Positions 30,661 through 38,973 of a stretch of 38,973 bases of DNA are shown here, in pieces. The notes beneath the pieces are model-generated. The model saw nothing but the letters and a program-made list of their open reading frames with translations. It was not told the DNA's origin and did no database searches. The position numbers and the translations under genes are program-made. Where the stretch lies: the NCBI RefSeq assembly GCF_001439925.1, contig NZ_LMBV01000026.1:18068-57040 (forward strand), read 5' to 3'. The first letter of the stretch is position 1, and each line of letters opens with the position of its first letter. Source of the stretch: Peribacillus muralis. Lineage in GTDB: Bacteria; Bacillota; Bacilli; Bacillales; DSM-1321.

Positions 30661-30945
30661 ATGAAATCTACAGGTATTGTTCGTAAAGTTGATGAATTAG
30701 GCCGGGTCGTTATTCCAATCGAGCTTCGTCGCACATTGGGTATCGCCGAGAAAGACGCTCTTGAAATCTACGTTGATGACGAGCGCATCATCTTGAAAAA
30801 ATACAAACCAAACATGACTTGCCAAGTTACAGGTGAAGTTTCCGATAACAACCTTACACTTGCCAATGGTAAATTGATTCTTAGCCGTGAGGGTGCTGAA
30901 TTACTTATCCAAGAAATTCAACAAAACTTCACTACTTCTAAATAA
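30661..30945 (+). CDS. abrB: Transition-state regulator AbrB
   Basis: 94 residues; the only plus-strand gene in the window. The N-terminal swapped-hairpin DNA-binding domain (1-50: MKSTGIVRKVDELGRVVIPI, then ELRRTLGIAEKDALEIYVDD) is followed by a C-terminal multimerisation domain (about 55-94). AbrB represses post-exponential genes such as competence, biofilm, antibiotic and protease genes during growth, and Spo0A relieves this by repressing abrB. The frame extends 23 codons upstream, but AGAGGAG lies before the ATG at 30661. Tandem 0A boxes lie 50-70 bases upstream. Confidence 0.98.
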   Translation: MKSTGIVRKVDELGRVVIPIELRRTLGIAEKDALEIYVDDERIILKKYKPNMTCQVTGEVSDNNLTLANGKLILSREGAELLIQEIQQNFTTSK

Positions 30946-30955
30946 GGCAATACAT

Positions 30956-30987
30956 AAAAAAACTTCCGGATTACGGAAGTTTTTTTA
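30956..30987. terminator. Bidirectional terminator between abrB and rsmI
   Basis: ACTTCCG and CGGAAGT (five-base loop) are flanked by seven A and seven T. It serves the convergent abrB (plus) and rsmI (minus) transcripts. Confidence 0.92.
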
Positions 30988-30990
30988 TGC

Positions 30991-31878
30991 TCATTTATCT
31001 TCACCATCAATGTGATATGCTTGATACACATCGCGTTTCTGAATATCGCGATCCTTTGCGACTTGCTTGATGGCGTCCTTTGAAGTGTACTGCCCGGTCT
31101 CTATATAATGATTGACATGCCCGACTAAATCAAGTTCCGTCCACCAGGCTTCGGAAGCCTCATCGTCCGGCAATTGCCCGCCTTCGATGATTAAACAGAA
31201 CTCACCGCGGATTTCGGACTCCGTCGCCCATGTCAACGCTTCACTTATCGTCCCCCGAATGAACTCTTCGAATTTCTTGGTTAATTCACGGCATAATACG
31301 ATGCGCCGGTCACCTAGTATTTCCTGCATATGCTTCAATGTTTCTTTTAGTCGATGCGGCGACTCATAAATAATCCAAGTCGATTCCATCTTTTTTAATT
31401 TTTCCAGTTCCCTCTTCTTTTCTTTTGCTCCGCGCTGTAGAAACCCATAAAAGTAAAAGGGCTGTGGCGGGAGTCCCGATGCAATTAATGCCGTTAAGGC
31501 AGCATTGGCGCCCGGTAACGGAATGACTTTAAATTCCTCTGCAATCGCATCCTTGACCAGTTCATATCCAGGATCGGAAATCGTCGGTAAACCGGCATCA
31601 CTTACCAAAGCGATGACCTCTCCTGACCGCAGCCTCTCTAACATCTGCTTCCCACTATATTCCTTATTATGCTCATGGTAGCTGACGATAGGTGTCGAAA
31701 TTTCGAAGTAATTGCATAATTTCTTCGTATTCCGTGTGTCCTCGGCAGCAATGACATTCGCTTCCTTTAAGATCCTTAAAGCCCGAAAGCTCATATCCTC
31801 TAAGTTCCCTATCGGTGTAGGAACTAGATATAGGGCTGGTTCCAATCCTTCTTTTTCAAAACTCTTCTGCTGCCACAT
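30991..31878 (-). CDS. rsmI: 16S rRNA 2'-O-ribose C1402 methyltransferase RsmI
   Basis: 295 residues of the tetrapyrrole-methylase-like fold. Signature blocks: YLVPTPIGNLEDMSFRAL, ANVIAAEDTRNTKKL, VSDAGLPTISDPGYELV, PLPGANAALTALIASGLP. It adds a 2'-O-methyl group to C1402 in the decoding centre of 16S rRNA. AAGGAGG lies within the end of yazA, and the ATG follows the yazA stop by one base, so it is the last gene of a trmN6-yazA-rsmI operon. Confidence 0.97.
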   Translation of the reverse strand: MWQQKSFEKEGLEPALYLVPTPIGNLEDMSFRALRILKEANVIAAEDTRNTKKLCNYFEISTPIVSYHEHNKEYSGKQMLERLRSGEVIALVSDAGLPTISDPGYELVKDAIAEEFKVIPLPGANAALTALIASGLPPQPFYFYGFLQRGAKEKKRELEKLKKMESTWIIYESPHRLKETLKHMQEILGDRRIVLCRELTKKFEEFIRGTISEALTWATESEIRGEFCLIIEGGQLPDDEASEAWWTELDLVGHVNHYIETGQYTSKDAIKQVAKDRDIQKRDVYQAYHIDGEDK

Positions 31879-31879
31879 A

Positions 31880-32140
31880 TCATACGTCCTCCTTCGCCAT
31901 CCAATTTTGTTTTTGCTTTCTAGTCAGTTGCTTGAACTTATATTCAGCCTGCATCGCCAATGTCTGTGTTTCGAATATCTCATGATGAATCAGTTCAACC
32001 GGGGTACGGCCTCGTGTATACTTCGCTCCCTTGCCTTGATTATGGGCAGCAATCCTTCGCTCCAAGTCATTTGTATATCCTGCATAATAGCTGTCGTCCC
32101 GGCATCTTACAACATAAAAATAATGCTTATTTTTCTCCAT
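31880..32140 (-). CDS. yazA: GIY-YIG nuclease-domain protein YazA
   Basis: 86 residues from the ATG at 32140 after AAAGGA; a longer frame to 32194 runs inside trmN6 without a ribosome site. The short GIY-YIG domain is seen as [26 protein letters not shown], followed by [18 protein letters not shown] with the catalytic Arg and Glu region. This UPF0213 subfamily of single-domain proteins is related to the UvrC N-terminal nuclease; its function is not known. It overlaps trmN6 by 14 bases. Confidence 0.93.
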   Translation of the reverse strand: MEKNKHYFYVVRCRDDSYYAGYTNDLERRIAAHNQGKGAKYTRGRTPVELIHHEIFETQTLAMQAEYKFKQLTRKQKQNWMAKEDV

Positions 32141-32870
32141 ATAAAATCCTTTTGATTTCCGGATTATACTCATTTTCGTCATTATAGACAACAAGTGGAG
32201 GCAGAATCTTTAAATCAGGGTTCCCATCCTTTATCCCTTCAATAAGAATCGTATTCGCTTCCTTAGCGCTTTTTGGATAGACGAATTGCAGACGCTTCGG
32301 TTCAATCCGGTACATCCTCATGAACCGTAAAATATCCATTAGACGGCCCGGCCGATGGACAAAAGCGGCTTTCCCGCCTTGACGCAGCAACTGGCTGGAA
32401 ACGCGCATGACGTCTTCAAGATTACACATAATTTCATGCCGGGCAATGGCAAAATGTTCATTTTTATTTATTTCCTCGATTGACGGCGTTGGAAAATAAG
32501 GAGGATTACACGTAACGACGTCATATTTGCTATAGCCAATCTGTTCTGGCATTTCTTTTATATCACCATGAATCATCTCGATCCTGGAGGTTAGTCCATT
32601 GTGGTCCATGCTTCTTTGAGCCATGTCATATAACCGCTCTTGAATCTCCACGCCCGTAATTGCCGCTTTCGTTCTTGTACTCAGCAGTAATGGTACGACG
32701 CCATTCCCCGAGCAAAGATCGACGATTTTCCCTTTTTGGATCGGGACATTTACGAACCTTGATAATAAAACGGCATCCAGTGAAAAAGAGAACACCGATG
32801 GGCTTTGGATGATCCTTAAATCCTCAGCCAATAGATAATCGAGGCGTTCATCACCTTTAAGTTCTACCAT
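32127..32870 (-). CDS. trmN6: tRNA1(Val) adenine-N6 methyltransferase (TrmN6/YabB)
   Basis: 247 residues from the ATG at 32870, eight bases after AGGAGGG; a longer frame exists. A class I SAM methyltransferase with [15 protein letters not shown] (SAM loop) and the N6-adenine motif [12 protein letters not shown] (NPPY). By homology to TrmN6 it methylates A37 of tRNA-Val; in B. subtilis this is YabB. It starts the trmN6-yazA-rsmI operon. Confidence 0.93.
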   Translation of the reverse strand: MVELKGDERLDYLLAEDLRIIQSPSVFSFSLDAVLLSRFVNVPIQKGKIVDLCSGNGVVPLLLSTRTKAAITGVEIQERLYDMAQRSMDHNGLTSRIEMIHGDIKEMPEQIGYSKYDVVTCNPPYFPTPSIEEINKNEHFAIARHEIMCNLEDVMRVSSQLLRQGGKAAFVHRPGRLMDILRFMRMYRIEPKRLQFVYPKSAKEANTILIEGIKDGNPDLKILPPLVVYNDENEYNPEIKRILYGEK

Positions 32871-32926
32871 TGCTGTTACCCTCCTAATTATGTATGGAAA
32901 AGCATGCTTCGACATTCATCTCGTAC

Positions 32927-32962
32927 AAAAAGGGGCCTGACTCATAGTATGCGTCAGACCCC
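32927..32962 (-). terminator. Terminator of the tmk-yabA gene group
   Basis: On the minus strand GGGGTCTGAC and GTCAGGCCCC form a ten-bp stem (one G-U pair) with an 11-base loop, followed by TTTTTG. It lies about 75 bases after the yabA stop codon. Confidence 0.88.
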
Positions 32963-33036
32963 GAATCACTATATATTGTAAACGGTCTATCTATCACGTT
33001 AAAAGAGATGGAGCATTCTTTTATATTATTCCATTA

Positions 33037-33411
33037 TCACTTCTTGTTCAAAAATGATAAACAGAACAGGCAATCTCCTTCTTTTCGTAAACTGCCAAAA
33101 TGCAGATTACAAATATGGAAGCCCTCTTGATAGATACGGGCTAAATTATCATAGCCTTCTCCGATATCCATAACCTTATCCGCACTAGCGGTGCGATTTT
33201 TCACTTTCTGCTTTATCTTTACCGCAGCAGGCGCAGTTTCGACTTCCGCAAGTCCTAACCGATGACGCAAGTGCTCGTTTTCCAGCTTTAGCGACTGGTT
33301 TTCCTCAAGGATTTCAGCCAGGTTCTGCTTCAATTCCCCAAGCTGCTTATATAATTGGCCTATCTGGGTTTCCATATTGGTCACCGACTCAAAAATAGCT
33401 TTCTTATCCAC
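33037..33411 (-). CDS. yabA: Replication initiation control protein YabA
   Basis: 124 residues. A long N-terminal coiled coil (about 1-60, [20 protein letters not shown]) drives tetramer formation, and a C-terminal zinc domain (about 95-124) has HICNLHFG and CLFCLSF. YabA tethers DnaA and the sliding clamp DnaN to restrain initiation at oriC. The start is a GTG at 33411 after GGTGGGAG. It follows ricT by 14 bases and belongs to the tmk-darA-yaaR-holB-ricT-yabA string. Confidence 0.97.
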   Translation of the reverse strand: MDKKAIFESVTNMETQIGQLYKQLGELKQNLAEILEENQSLKLENEHLRHRLGLAEVETAPAAVKIKQKVKNRTASADKVMDIGEGYDNLARIYQEGFHICNLHFGSLRKEGDCLFCLSFLNKK

Positions 33412-33425
33412 GCTCTCCCACCACC

Positions 33426-34256
33426 TTAATAATCTGTGGCTTGAATAGAAACGGCTCCCTCTTTTAGAATCTCATCTAGAGTATACTCTAATACTCTTTC
33501 CTGCTCGATTAGTTCAATCTGAAGTACGCGTTCTAGAATATTAAGCCCCACTACCTTGCCTTTGCCACCAGGCGTATCAATCATTTCACCTAAATCAGGA
33601 AGCATTTCCTTCGCACTTTCATACTCGTCATTTTCATATTTCAGACAGCACATCAATCGACCGCATAATCCAGAGATTTTTGTAGGGTTTAATGATAGAT
33701 TTTGATCCTTCGCCATTTTAATGGAAACTGGTTCAAAATCCCCAAGAAAAGTGGAGCAGCAAAGCATCCTGCCACAAGGCCCGATGCCACCAAGCATCTT
33801 CGCTTCATCCCTAACCCCGATCTGGCGCAGTTCTATCCGAGTTCTGAATATGGCAGCTAAATCTTTGACTAAATCACGGAAATCCACGCGACCATCCGCT
33901 GTAAAATAGAACACGACTTTATTTCGATCGAAAGTATATGACACATCGACTAGCTTCATATCGAGCTTATGCTCAATAACCTTCTGACAACATATTGAGT
34001 AAGCCTCTTCTGCGGCAGCCTTGTTTTCATCAACAATAAGCTTATCTTTCGCATCGGCTACCCGAAGTACTTTTTTCAAAGGCAGGACAACATCGTTATC
34101 ATCTACTTGCTTACGGGCGGTAACGACTTTACCGAATTCAACGCCGCGGACAGTCTCCACTATTACAAAATCGTCCTTAGGAATAGCGAATTCACCCGGA
34201 TCAAAGTAGTATATTTTGCCCGCTTTTTTAAAACGGACACCTACAACATCATACAA
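33426..34256 (-). CDS. ricT: RicT (YaaT), PSP1-domain component of the RicAFT complex
   Basis: 276 residues from a TTG at 34256, eight bases after AGGAGGG, giving the family N-terminus [20 protein letters not shown]. The PSP1 domain spans about 1-180, with the cysteine-rich [19 protein letters not shown] and [14 protein letters not shown] that bind Fe-S clusters in the RicAFT (YmcA-YlbF-YaaT) complex. This complex speeds the Spo0A phosphorelay and guides RNase Y processing. The gene starts one base after the holB stop. Confidence 0.97.
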   Translation of the reverse strand: MYDVVGVRFKKAGKIYYFDPGEFAIPKDDFVIVETVRGVEFGKVVTARKQVDDNDVVLPLKKVLRVADAKDKLIVDENKAAAEEAYSICCQKVIEHKLDMKLVDVSYTFDRNKVVFYFTADGRVDFRDLVKDLAAIFRTRIELRQIGVRDEAKMLGGIGPCGRMLCCSTFLGDFEPVSIKMAKDQNLSLNPTKISGLCGRLMCCLKYENDEYESAKEMLPDLGEMIDTPGGKGKVVGLNILERVLQIELIEQERVLEYTLDEILKEGAVSIQATDY

Positions 34257-34257
34257 A

Positions 34258-35262
34258 TCATGATCCCTCCTGCAAATTCAGCACAAGCTGTTCCATCAAC
34301 AGCTGTGGATTCGTGTTGGACATCAGTTTTCTTTTTGCTTCCAAAATACACGCCATATGCTCGGCAAGGCGCCTTGAGGAAAGATGAAGAGCGTGAGTTT
34401 CAAATTCCTTCAATTTATTTTGAAATACAACAAGGTCCTTTTTATCCAACTGAATGTATAATAAATCCTTATATATAAGAAGTAACAAATCAAGACCTCT
34501 GTCAACCTGTTCTCTTTCTTTAAAGTGTGTGAACCAATCCGTTTGAAGGTACAATAATGCCTTCAAGGAATTGAGTTTTAGCACTTCATACAATTTTACC
34601 ACTATTTTTTGAGCTTGTACAAACCATTCATCATGGCTAAGCTCGATTCCTGCTTCCACATTCTGTGTCATATGTGCAATAACCGAGGCAAGCTGCGGCT
34701 CCAAATCCTGTTCCATCAGCTTTTGCTTCACATTCTCCGGGGATAATGGCTTGAACGAAATCACTTGGCATCTTGATAATATTGTCGGTAGAATTCTCTG
34801 AAGCTGTTCCGTCATCAATATCGCCACAGTATCGGCAGACGGTTCCTCCAAGAATTTCAATAGACTATTGGCGGCGCTCACTGACATTTTATCCGCATCG
34901 GCAATCATATAAACCTTTCGATCTGCCTCTACACTCTTTTTCGAGAACTCCTCTTGTAACTCCTTAATTTGTTCCTTCTTGATTGAGAGTCCATCTTTTT
35001 CTATTAAATGGACATCTGGATGATTGCCACTTGAAATCCGTTTGCAATTCCGGCAAGTTTCGCATGGCTCATAACCTGCTGTTGGGGCAACGCATAATAA
35101 GCTTTTGGCAAAGGTATTGCTAATATCTTGTTTACCTGTGCCTTTTTCCCCCTCAAATAAATAAGCATGGGCCACTCTGTCCTTCGTTATGCTATTCTTC
35201 AGCATGGTCATCACCTGCGGCTGAATTCGACTCATATCCTGCCATGTTTTATCCAAAACCAT
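34258..35262 (-). CDS. holB: DNA polymerase III delta' subunit
   Basis: 334 residues from the ATG at 35262 (a TTG one codon earlier is open). AAA+ clamp-loader fold: HAYLFEGEKGTGKQ (a Walker A-like loop ending in Gln, consistent with an ATP-inactive delta'), a zinc-binding set CETCRNCKRI with an upstream Cys, SLLKFLEEPS, and the arginine-finger motif LSRCQV. It is part of the complex loading the DnaN clamp. Ribosome site is modest (GTGAG). It is nine bases downstream of yaaR. Confidence 0.95.
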   Translation of the reverse strand: MVLDKTWQDMSRIQPQVMTMLKNSITKDRVAHAYLFEGEKGTGKQDISNTFAKSLLCVAPTAGYEPCETCRNCKRISSGNHPDVHLIEKDGLSIKKEQIKELQEEFSKKSVEADRKVYMIADADKMSVSAANSLLKFLEEPSADTVAILMTEQLQRILPTILSRCQVISFKPLSPENVKQKLMEQDLEPQLASVIAHMTQNVEAGIELSHDEWFVQAQKIVVKLYEVLKLNSLKALLYLQTDWFTHFKEREQVDRGLDLLLLIYKDLLYIQLDKKDLVVFQNKLKEFETHALHLSSRRLAEHMACILEAKRKLMSNTNPQLLMEQLVLNLQEGS

Positions 35263-35270
35263 CAACTCAC

Positions 35271-35711
35271 TTAAGTATATAAATTAATCAGAAGGCCTTT
35301 AATTTCACCTATCATTTCCAATATTTCAAGCGAGCTTTTCTCTTTATTAAGAATTTCCTCACTTAACTCAACTAATCTTGCATCTATCGTTTCCACTGTT
35401 TTCAAGGGCCGGCTTTGACCATATTGGTTCCAGCTCGTGGATTGCTTCAGTTCCAATCCATATTCAACCGCTTCTTTAACGAACCGTTTAACCAACGTTT
35501 TATATTTTGCCAATTCCCTAAAAGTACGTGACCGGACTAAACGCTGGCCAGCCCCTTCGATATCACCTATCAAACGGTTTAAGGTTTGGATTTGCATCTT
35601 CTGGTCCTGTGTCTGGACCATTTGCTGGAACCTTCCATTAACTGTCTGGGAATGTTTAGCATCTTGTCGCGCCTTATCCAGCTTTATAGGAATATCATGG
35701 TTGATTTTCAT
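35271..35711 (-). CDS. yaaR: YaaR family protein (DUF327), unknown function
   Basis: 146 residues, charged and mostly helical, with no membrane segment. Recognisable family parts are GDIEGAGQRLVRSRTFRELA, YKTLVKRFVKEAVEYGLEL and a C-terminal EMIGEIKGLLINLY. No activity is known. It lies between darA and holB exactly as in B. subtilis, 25 bases after darA, so it is co-transcribed with clamp-loader and c-di-AMP receptor genes. GGAGG precedes the ATG. Confidence 0.9.
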   Translation of the reverse strand: MKINHDIPIKLDKARQDAKHSQTVNGRFQQMVQTQDQKMQIQTLNRLIGDIEGAGQRLVRSRTFRELAKYKTLVKRFVKEAVEYGLELKQSTSWNQYGQSRPLKTVETIDARLVELSEEILNKEKSSLEILEMIGEIKGLLINLYT

Positions 35712-35735
35712 AATGAACCTCCAAGCATCTACCCG

Positions 35736-36119
<384 letters not shown>

Positions 36120-36167
36120 TCATTGTCTGGAATAGTATCCCGTTGAATAATATGGAAACGAACATAA

Positions 36168-36809
36168 TTACTTTCCCGGCTCTTTCAAAATGTTTAATAA
36201 GCCGGCTTTCGTTTCATCAAAAACCTCATCAATTGTCCGCCCTGCATCCACGATAATGAAACGGCCTTTCCATCTATTGATGATGAGCTGATATCCTTCA
36301 CAAACTTTTTTGTGAAAATCCAGAGCTTCAAGGTCGAGCCTGTTCACTTCTCGTTCCCCATTCGCCTGGATGCGCCTCAGTCCCTCTTCTGGTTCAATAT
36401 CAAAAAAGAATGTCGCATCGGGCATCATGCCCCCAATTGCGAATTTATTGATGCTGTACACCTCTTCTATATCCAAGCCCCTTGCATGGCCCTGATATGC
36501 CAGCGAACTATCGATAAATCGGTCACAGAGGACAATGCCGCCGCGATCGAGCTCAGGCATGACCACTTCGACTAAATGCTGGCGTCTTGCCGCTGCATAT
36601 AATAAAGCCTCTGTTCGAGGGTCCATAGCTGTATTTTCTTTATTGAGGATGACTTCCCGAATTTGCTCGGAAATGGGAACACCGCCTGGTTCACGTGTCA
36701 ACAGCACTTGATAGCCTTCTGCTTGCAGAGCCTTTCCAAGCATTTGGATAATCGTCGTTTTCCCGGCACCCTCGGGGCCTTCCATTGTAATAAACATACC
36801 ACGCTTCAT
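36168..36809 (-). CDS. tmk: Thymidylate kinase
   Basis: 213 residues. P-loop [10 protein letters not shown] (residues 10-19), the DRX motif [17 protein letters not shown], and the LID-like region [20 protein letters not shown] with a following REVNRLD. It phosphorylates dTMP to dTDP for DNA synthesis. TGGAGG precedes the ATG. It lies 39 bases downstream of the yaaO-type gene and upstream of darA, in the conserved order. Confidence 0.98.
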   Translation of the reverse strand: MKRGMFITMEGPEGAGKTTIIQMLGKALQAEGYQVLLTREPGGVPISEQIREVILNKENTAMDPRTEALLYAAARRQHLVEVVMPELDRGGIVLCDRFIDSSLAYQGHARGLDIEEVYSINKFAIGGMMPDATFFFDIEPEEGLRRIQANGEREVNRLDLEALDFHKKVCEGYQLIINRWKGRFIIVDAGRTIDEVFDETKAGLLNILKEPGK

Positions 36810-36848
36810 TGATGTACCTCCAAGCTTCTTTGTTTGTAGTATATCATT

Positions 36849-38303
36849 TTATCCTGATTGCCCGCTTTCATAAACGATTAATTCTCCAGTTGAAAGAGAT
36901 GAACCACCATGAAACCTCGCTCCAAGTGCAAGAAGCCCCTTTAAGCTCGATATATGCTCGGCAGTAATCATTTCCCCGGACATAATTAGCGGAATCCCTG
37001 GAGGGTATGGTATGACCATTTCAGCCGATACCTTTCCTATGGCCTTCCTTATATCAACCAATTTCGGTTTTATTTGCTTCATGAGCCCGTATGGCATTTC
37101 AAGACCGGTCATTGACCTTCCAGCTAACCAACTTTCCGCTTGAATGGTCTCGACATTGCCCGTTCTCCCGTAAGTCGCATTTTTTATATGTTGAATGATT
37201 TCATAAAAAGGATAATCGGCATCCATCTTCATTAAAGGTAAAATCAGCAGCATATTATGAGGGTCCGCCAATTCTGTATATATTCCCTTTGCTTCGCATA
37301 ACTGCTGCAATTCAAACCCGCTTAAACCATTTGTTGATGAAATGACGACTTTCAATGGGTCACAAAGGGTGCCCGTTGGCGCCTCCAACACTTTAATTGA
37401 GTGCAGAGCCTCCAAATCCCCCCTGAATTTTGTAATTTTCCTAATTAATTCATTTTTATCTGCTGAGGTGAAAGAGGCCAGGTAGGCCCTTGCTAAATCA
37501 AGTGACCCCATGATGGGGTAGGATGGACTGCTCGATTGAAGCATTTGTAAATAGAAGGATACTTGATCGGCATCAATGTAAGCTGATTGAAGATGAAGAT
37601 ATGAACCCATGGTCATGGCCGGCAATGTTTTATGTGCAGAATGAACGACGGCGTCTGCTCCGGCCAAGATAGCCGTATTGGGAAACGGATCTCCTAACTG
37701 AAAGTGAGCGCCATGCGCCTCATCCACAAGCACTGGTATCCCCCTTCGATGAGCAAGCTCCACCATTTCGCTCAAGTCCTCGCCTAGTCCATAATAATTC
37801 GGATAAGTTACAACGATTGCCTTTGCATCGGGGTGGACACAGAGGGCTTCTTCAATCAATTTTGGTCCTACGCCACCTGCAATGCCCCATTCCTCATAAA
37901 AAGCCGGTTGCAGAAAAATCGGCTGTACATTCGCTAGCATCAAGCCATGTAAAATCGACTTATGGCAGTTCCTTTGGACAAGCACCTTATCTCCTTCGCG
38001 GCAGGCTGCAAGGATCATTGCCATGTTTCCTACGGTTGACCCATTGACGAGAAAATAACTTTTTTTCACTCCATATAAATCAGCAAGCAACTGCTCGGCC
38101 TCTAAGATGGCACCCTCAGGAGCATGCAAGTCATCTAAGCCGCTTAGCTCCGTAGCATCGATGCCCAGCAAGGGGTTATATAACGCTTGTCCTTTTTCAC
38201 TAAACACCCGTCCATTTTTATGTCCGGGGACATGAAGTGAAATTGATTTTTTTTTATAAAAAGCACTCATCGCATCGAACAATGGTGTCTGTAATTGATT
38301 CAT
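36849..38303 (-). CDS. yaaO: PLP-dependent Orn/Lys/Arg decarboxylase-fold protein (YaaO type)
   Basis: 484 residues of the fold I PLP enzyme family. The PLP lysine is in VVHSAHKTLPAMTMGSYLH, the Asp contacting the pyridine ring in VLVDEAHGAHF, and the phosphate-binding residues in VNGSTVGNMAMI. The C-terminal domain includes IPYPPGIPLIMSGE. It is the short form without the N-terminal wing domain of the large E. coli decarboxylases, comparable to SpeA and YaaO of B. subtilis. Substrate (Lys, Arg or Orn) cannot be fixed by eye. It is upstream of tmk. Confidence 0.9.
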   Translation of the reverse strand: MNQLQTPLFDAMSAFYKKKSISLHVPGHKNGRVFSEKGQALYNPLLGIDATELSGLDDLHAPEGAILEAEQLLADLYGVKKSYFLVNGSTVGNMAMILAACREGDKVLVQRNCHKSILHGLMLANVQPIFLQPAFYEEWGIAGGVGPKLIEEALCVHPDAKAIVVTYPNYYGLGEDLSEMVELAHRRGIPVLVDEAHGAHFQLGDPFPNTAILAGADAVVHSAHKTLPAMTMGSYLHLQSAYIDADQVSFYLQMLQSSSPSYPIMGSLDLARAYLASFTSADKNELIRKITKFRGDLEALHSIKVLEAPTGTLCDPLKVVISSTNGLSGFELQQLCEAKGIYTELADPHNMLLILPLMKMDADYPFYEIIQHIKNATYGRTGNVETIQAESWLAGRSMTGLEMPYGLMKQIKPKLVDIRKAIGKVSAEMVIPYPPGIPLIMSGEMITAEHISSLKGLLALGARFHGGSSLSTGELIVYESGQSG

Positions 38304-38437
38304 TTATTATCGTCCCTCAAATCATATTATCTTTTCATTTTATCAAATAAGTTATAATTTATCTCACCAGAAGATTAAGCAGTGAACCAAGCCCGATGCG
38401 GTCGGCTGAAGTCAACCAGCATTCCGCTAAAGTACGA

Positions 38438-38489
38438 TAAAAAGAGTCAGAGAATAAAGAAACACTACATTTCTTCAATCTCTGACTCT
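38438..38489 (-). terminator. Terminator of csfB
   Basis: On the minus strand AGAGTCAGAG and CTCTGACTCT form a perfect ten-bp stem extended by A/T pairs (GAAGAAA with TTTCTTT), followed by five T. It starts about 23 bases after the csfB stop codon. Confidence 0.92.
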
Positions 38490-38511
38490 CCAACTTTCCA
38501 TACCTATCCTT

Positions 38512-38718
38512 TCATGAAAAAATTTCAGGATGGCTGATTTTTTTTAATTGCTTTAAGTAATATTTATACTGCGGATCATTTGTATCGGTACCGATCATAT
38601 CCCTTTCACATTCCTCACAAATGAAAGTCGTGTATACGTGTATTCCCAATCCTTTTATTTGTTCACAAACCACGCACGATTCCCCTGCCGTTGTTTTGGT
38701 TGTTGTTGTCCCCAACAT
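38512..38718 (-). CDS. csfB: Anti-sigma-G factor Gin (CsfB)
   Basis: 68 residues from the ATG at 38718, five bases after GGAGG; the frame extends 12 codons upstream, but the promoter -10 lies there. Two CxxC pairs, CVVCEQ and CEEC, form the zinc site of Gin/CsfB. The core GLGIHVYTTFICEECERDMI and the polar tail match the family. Gin blocks sigma-G until forespore engulfment is complete, and also sigma-E. It lies next to the rrn operon as in B. subtilis. Confidence 0.94.
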   Translation of the reverse strand: MLGTTTTKTTAGESCVVCEQIKGLGIHVYTTFICEECERDMIGTDTNDPQYKYYLKQLKKISHPEIFS

Positions 38719-38736
38719 CTCCACCTCCATACCTGC

Positions 38737-38765
38737 ATTCTCCCCAAAAACCATCGTTCACATAC
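38737..38765 (-). promoter_or_regulatory. Sigma-F promoter of csfB
   Basis: On the minus strand GGGGAGAAT (38737-38745) fits the sigma-F -10 GGnnAnAMT exactly, and GTATG (38761-38765) is 15 bases upstream, one mismatch from GYWTA. The inferred start falls just before the csfB ribosome site and decides the start codon. Confidence 0.65.
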
Positions 38766-38871
38766 ATTCATTTTAAATAGTTTAAGAGAACCGGGGCTGC
38801 TTTTAACAATGTATGATGAAGATTTTCAATACGTGTATGTCTCTATATAAAAGTTTCCGATGATTTTCAAT

Positions 38872-38902
38872 AAAAAAAGATCAGCCCAATTGGCTGATCT
38901 TT
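38872..38902 (-). terminator. Terminator of the rRNA operon
   Basis: On the minus strand AAAGATCAGCC and GGCTGATCTTT form an 11-bp stem (five-base loop) followed by a T-tract, six bases after the 3' end of the 5S gene. Confidence 0.9.
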
Positions 38903-38907
38903 AGATT

Positions 38908-38973
38908 GCTTGGCGACGTCCTACTCTCACAGGGGGAGACCCCCAACTACCATCGGCGCTGAAGAGCTTAACT
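38908..38973 (-). rRNA. rrf: 5S rRNA gene, 3' part (runs off the window)
   Basis: The minus strand from the right edge reads AAGCTCTTCAGCGCCGATGG, then TAGTTGGGGGTCTCCCCC, then TGAGAGTAGGACGTCGCC and AAGC. This is the 3' half of a Bacillus 5S rRNA. About 50 bases at the 5' side lie beyond the window. Its position next to csfB matches rrnA of B. subtilis, so a 23S gene probably follows outside the window. Confidence 0.95.

Overview
The window is a contiguous piece of a Firmicute chromosome from an endospore-forming member of the Bacillaceae. The gene order is the one next to the replication origin in Bacillus subtilis (rrn-csfB ... tmk ... abrB ... metS ... purR-spoVG-glmU-prs-ctc-pth-fin-mfd-spoVT ... 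divIC-yabR), read here in reverse. Sporulation genes run throughout: csfB, abrB, yabG, sspF, spoVG, fin, spoVT, yabP and yabQ. Base composition is moderately A+T rich. A Peribacillus- or Bacillus-like genus is my guess; the genus cannot be fixed by eye. Every gene is on the minus strand except abrB, and the partial 5S rRNA at the right edge has the same orientation, so transcription runs away from the origin side.

Right part (about 30.9-39.0 kb, read right to left): 3' end of a 5S rRNA gene, the forespore anti-sigma gene csfB, a PLP decarboxylase-fold gene (yaaO type), then tmk-darA-yaaR-holB-ricT-yabA (nucleotide supply, c-di-AMP sensing, clamp loading, sporulation phosphorelay and initiation control), then trmN6-yazA-rsmI (tRNA and rRNA modification). 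Next comes abrB, alone on the plus strand, with Spo0A boxes at its promoter.

Middle part (about 16.0-30.1 kb): metS, tatD, yabE (3D/G5 cell-wall protein), rnmV-rsmA (rRNA maturation), the spore protease gene yabG, veg, the small acid-soluble protein gene sspF (58 codons, TTG start), ispE, purR-ridA, spoVG, and glmU-prs.

Left part: the prs-ctc neighbourhood known from B. subtilis is split by a sulfonate-utilisation operon, ssuA-ssuD-ssuC-ssuB, with its own strong promoter and a structured leader ending in a terminator-like helix. This is the only clear accessory insertion. Beyond it lie ctc (with a sigma-B promoter), pth, fin, mfd, spoVT (with a sigma-G promoter), yabM-yabN-rqcP-yabP-yabQ-divIC, and yabR, ending at a strong terminator.

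Most of the window is conserved housekeeping and sporulation core, and I see no CRISPR array, prophage, insertion sequence or obviously unknown multigene system. The points most worth checking are the ssu insertion and its leader RNA, a second promoter plus Spo0A box upstream of abrB, a possible ATT start for yabE with a possible antisense promoter opposite it, and a G+C-rich structured stretch between glmU and spoVG.
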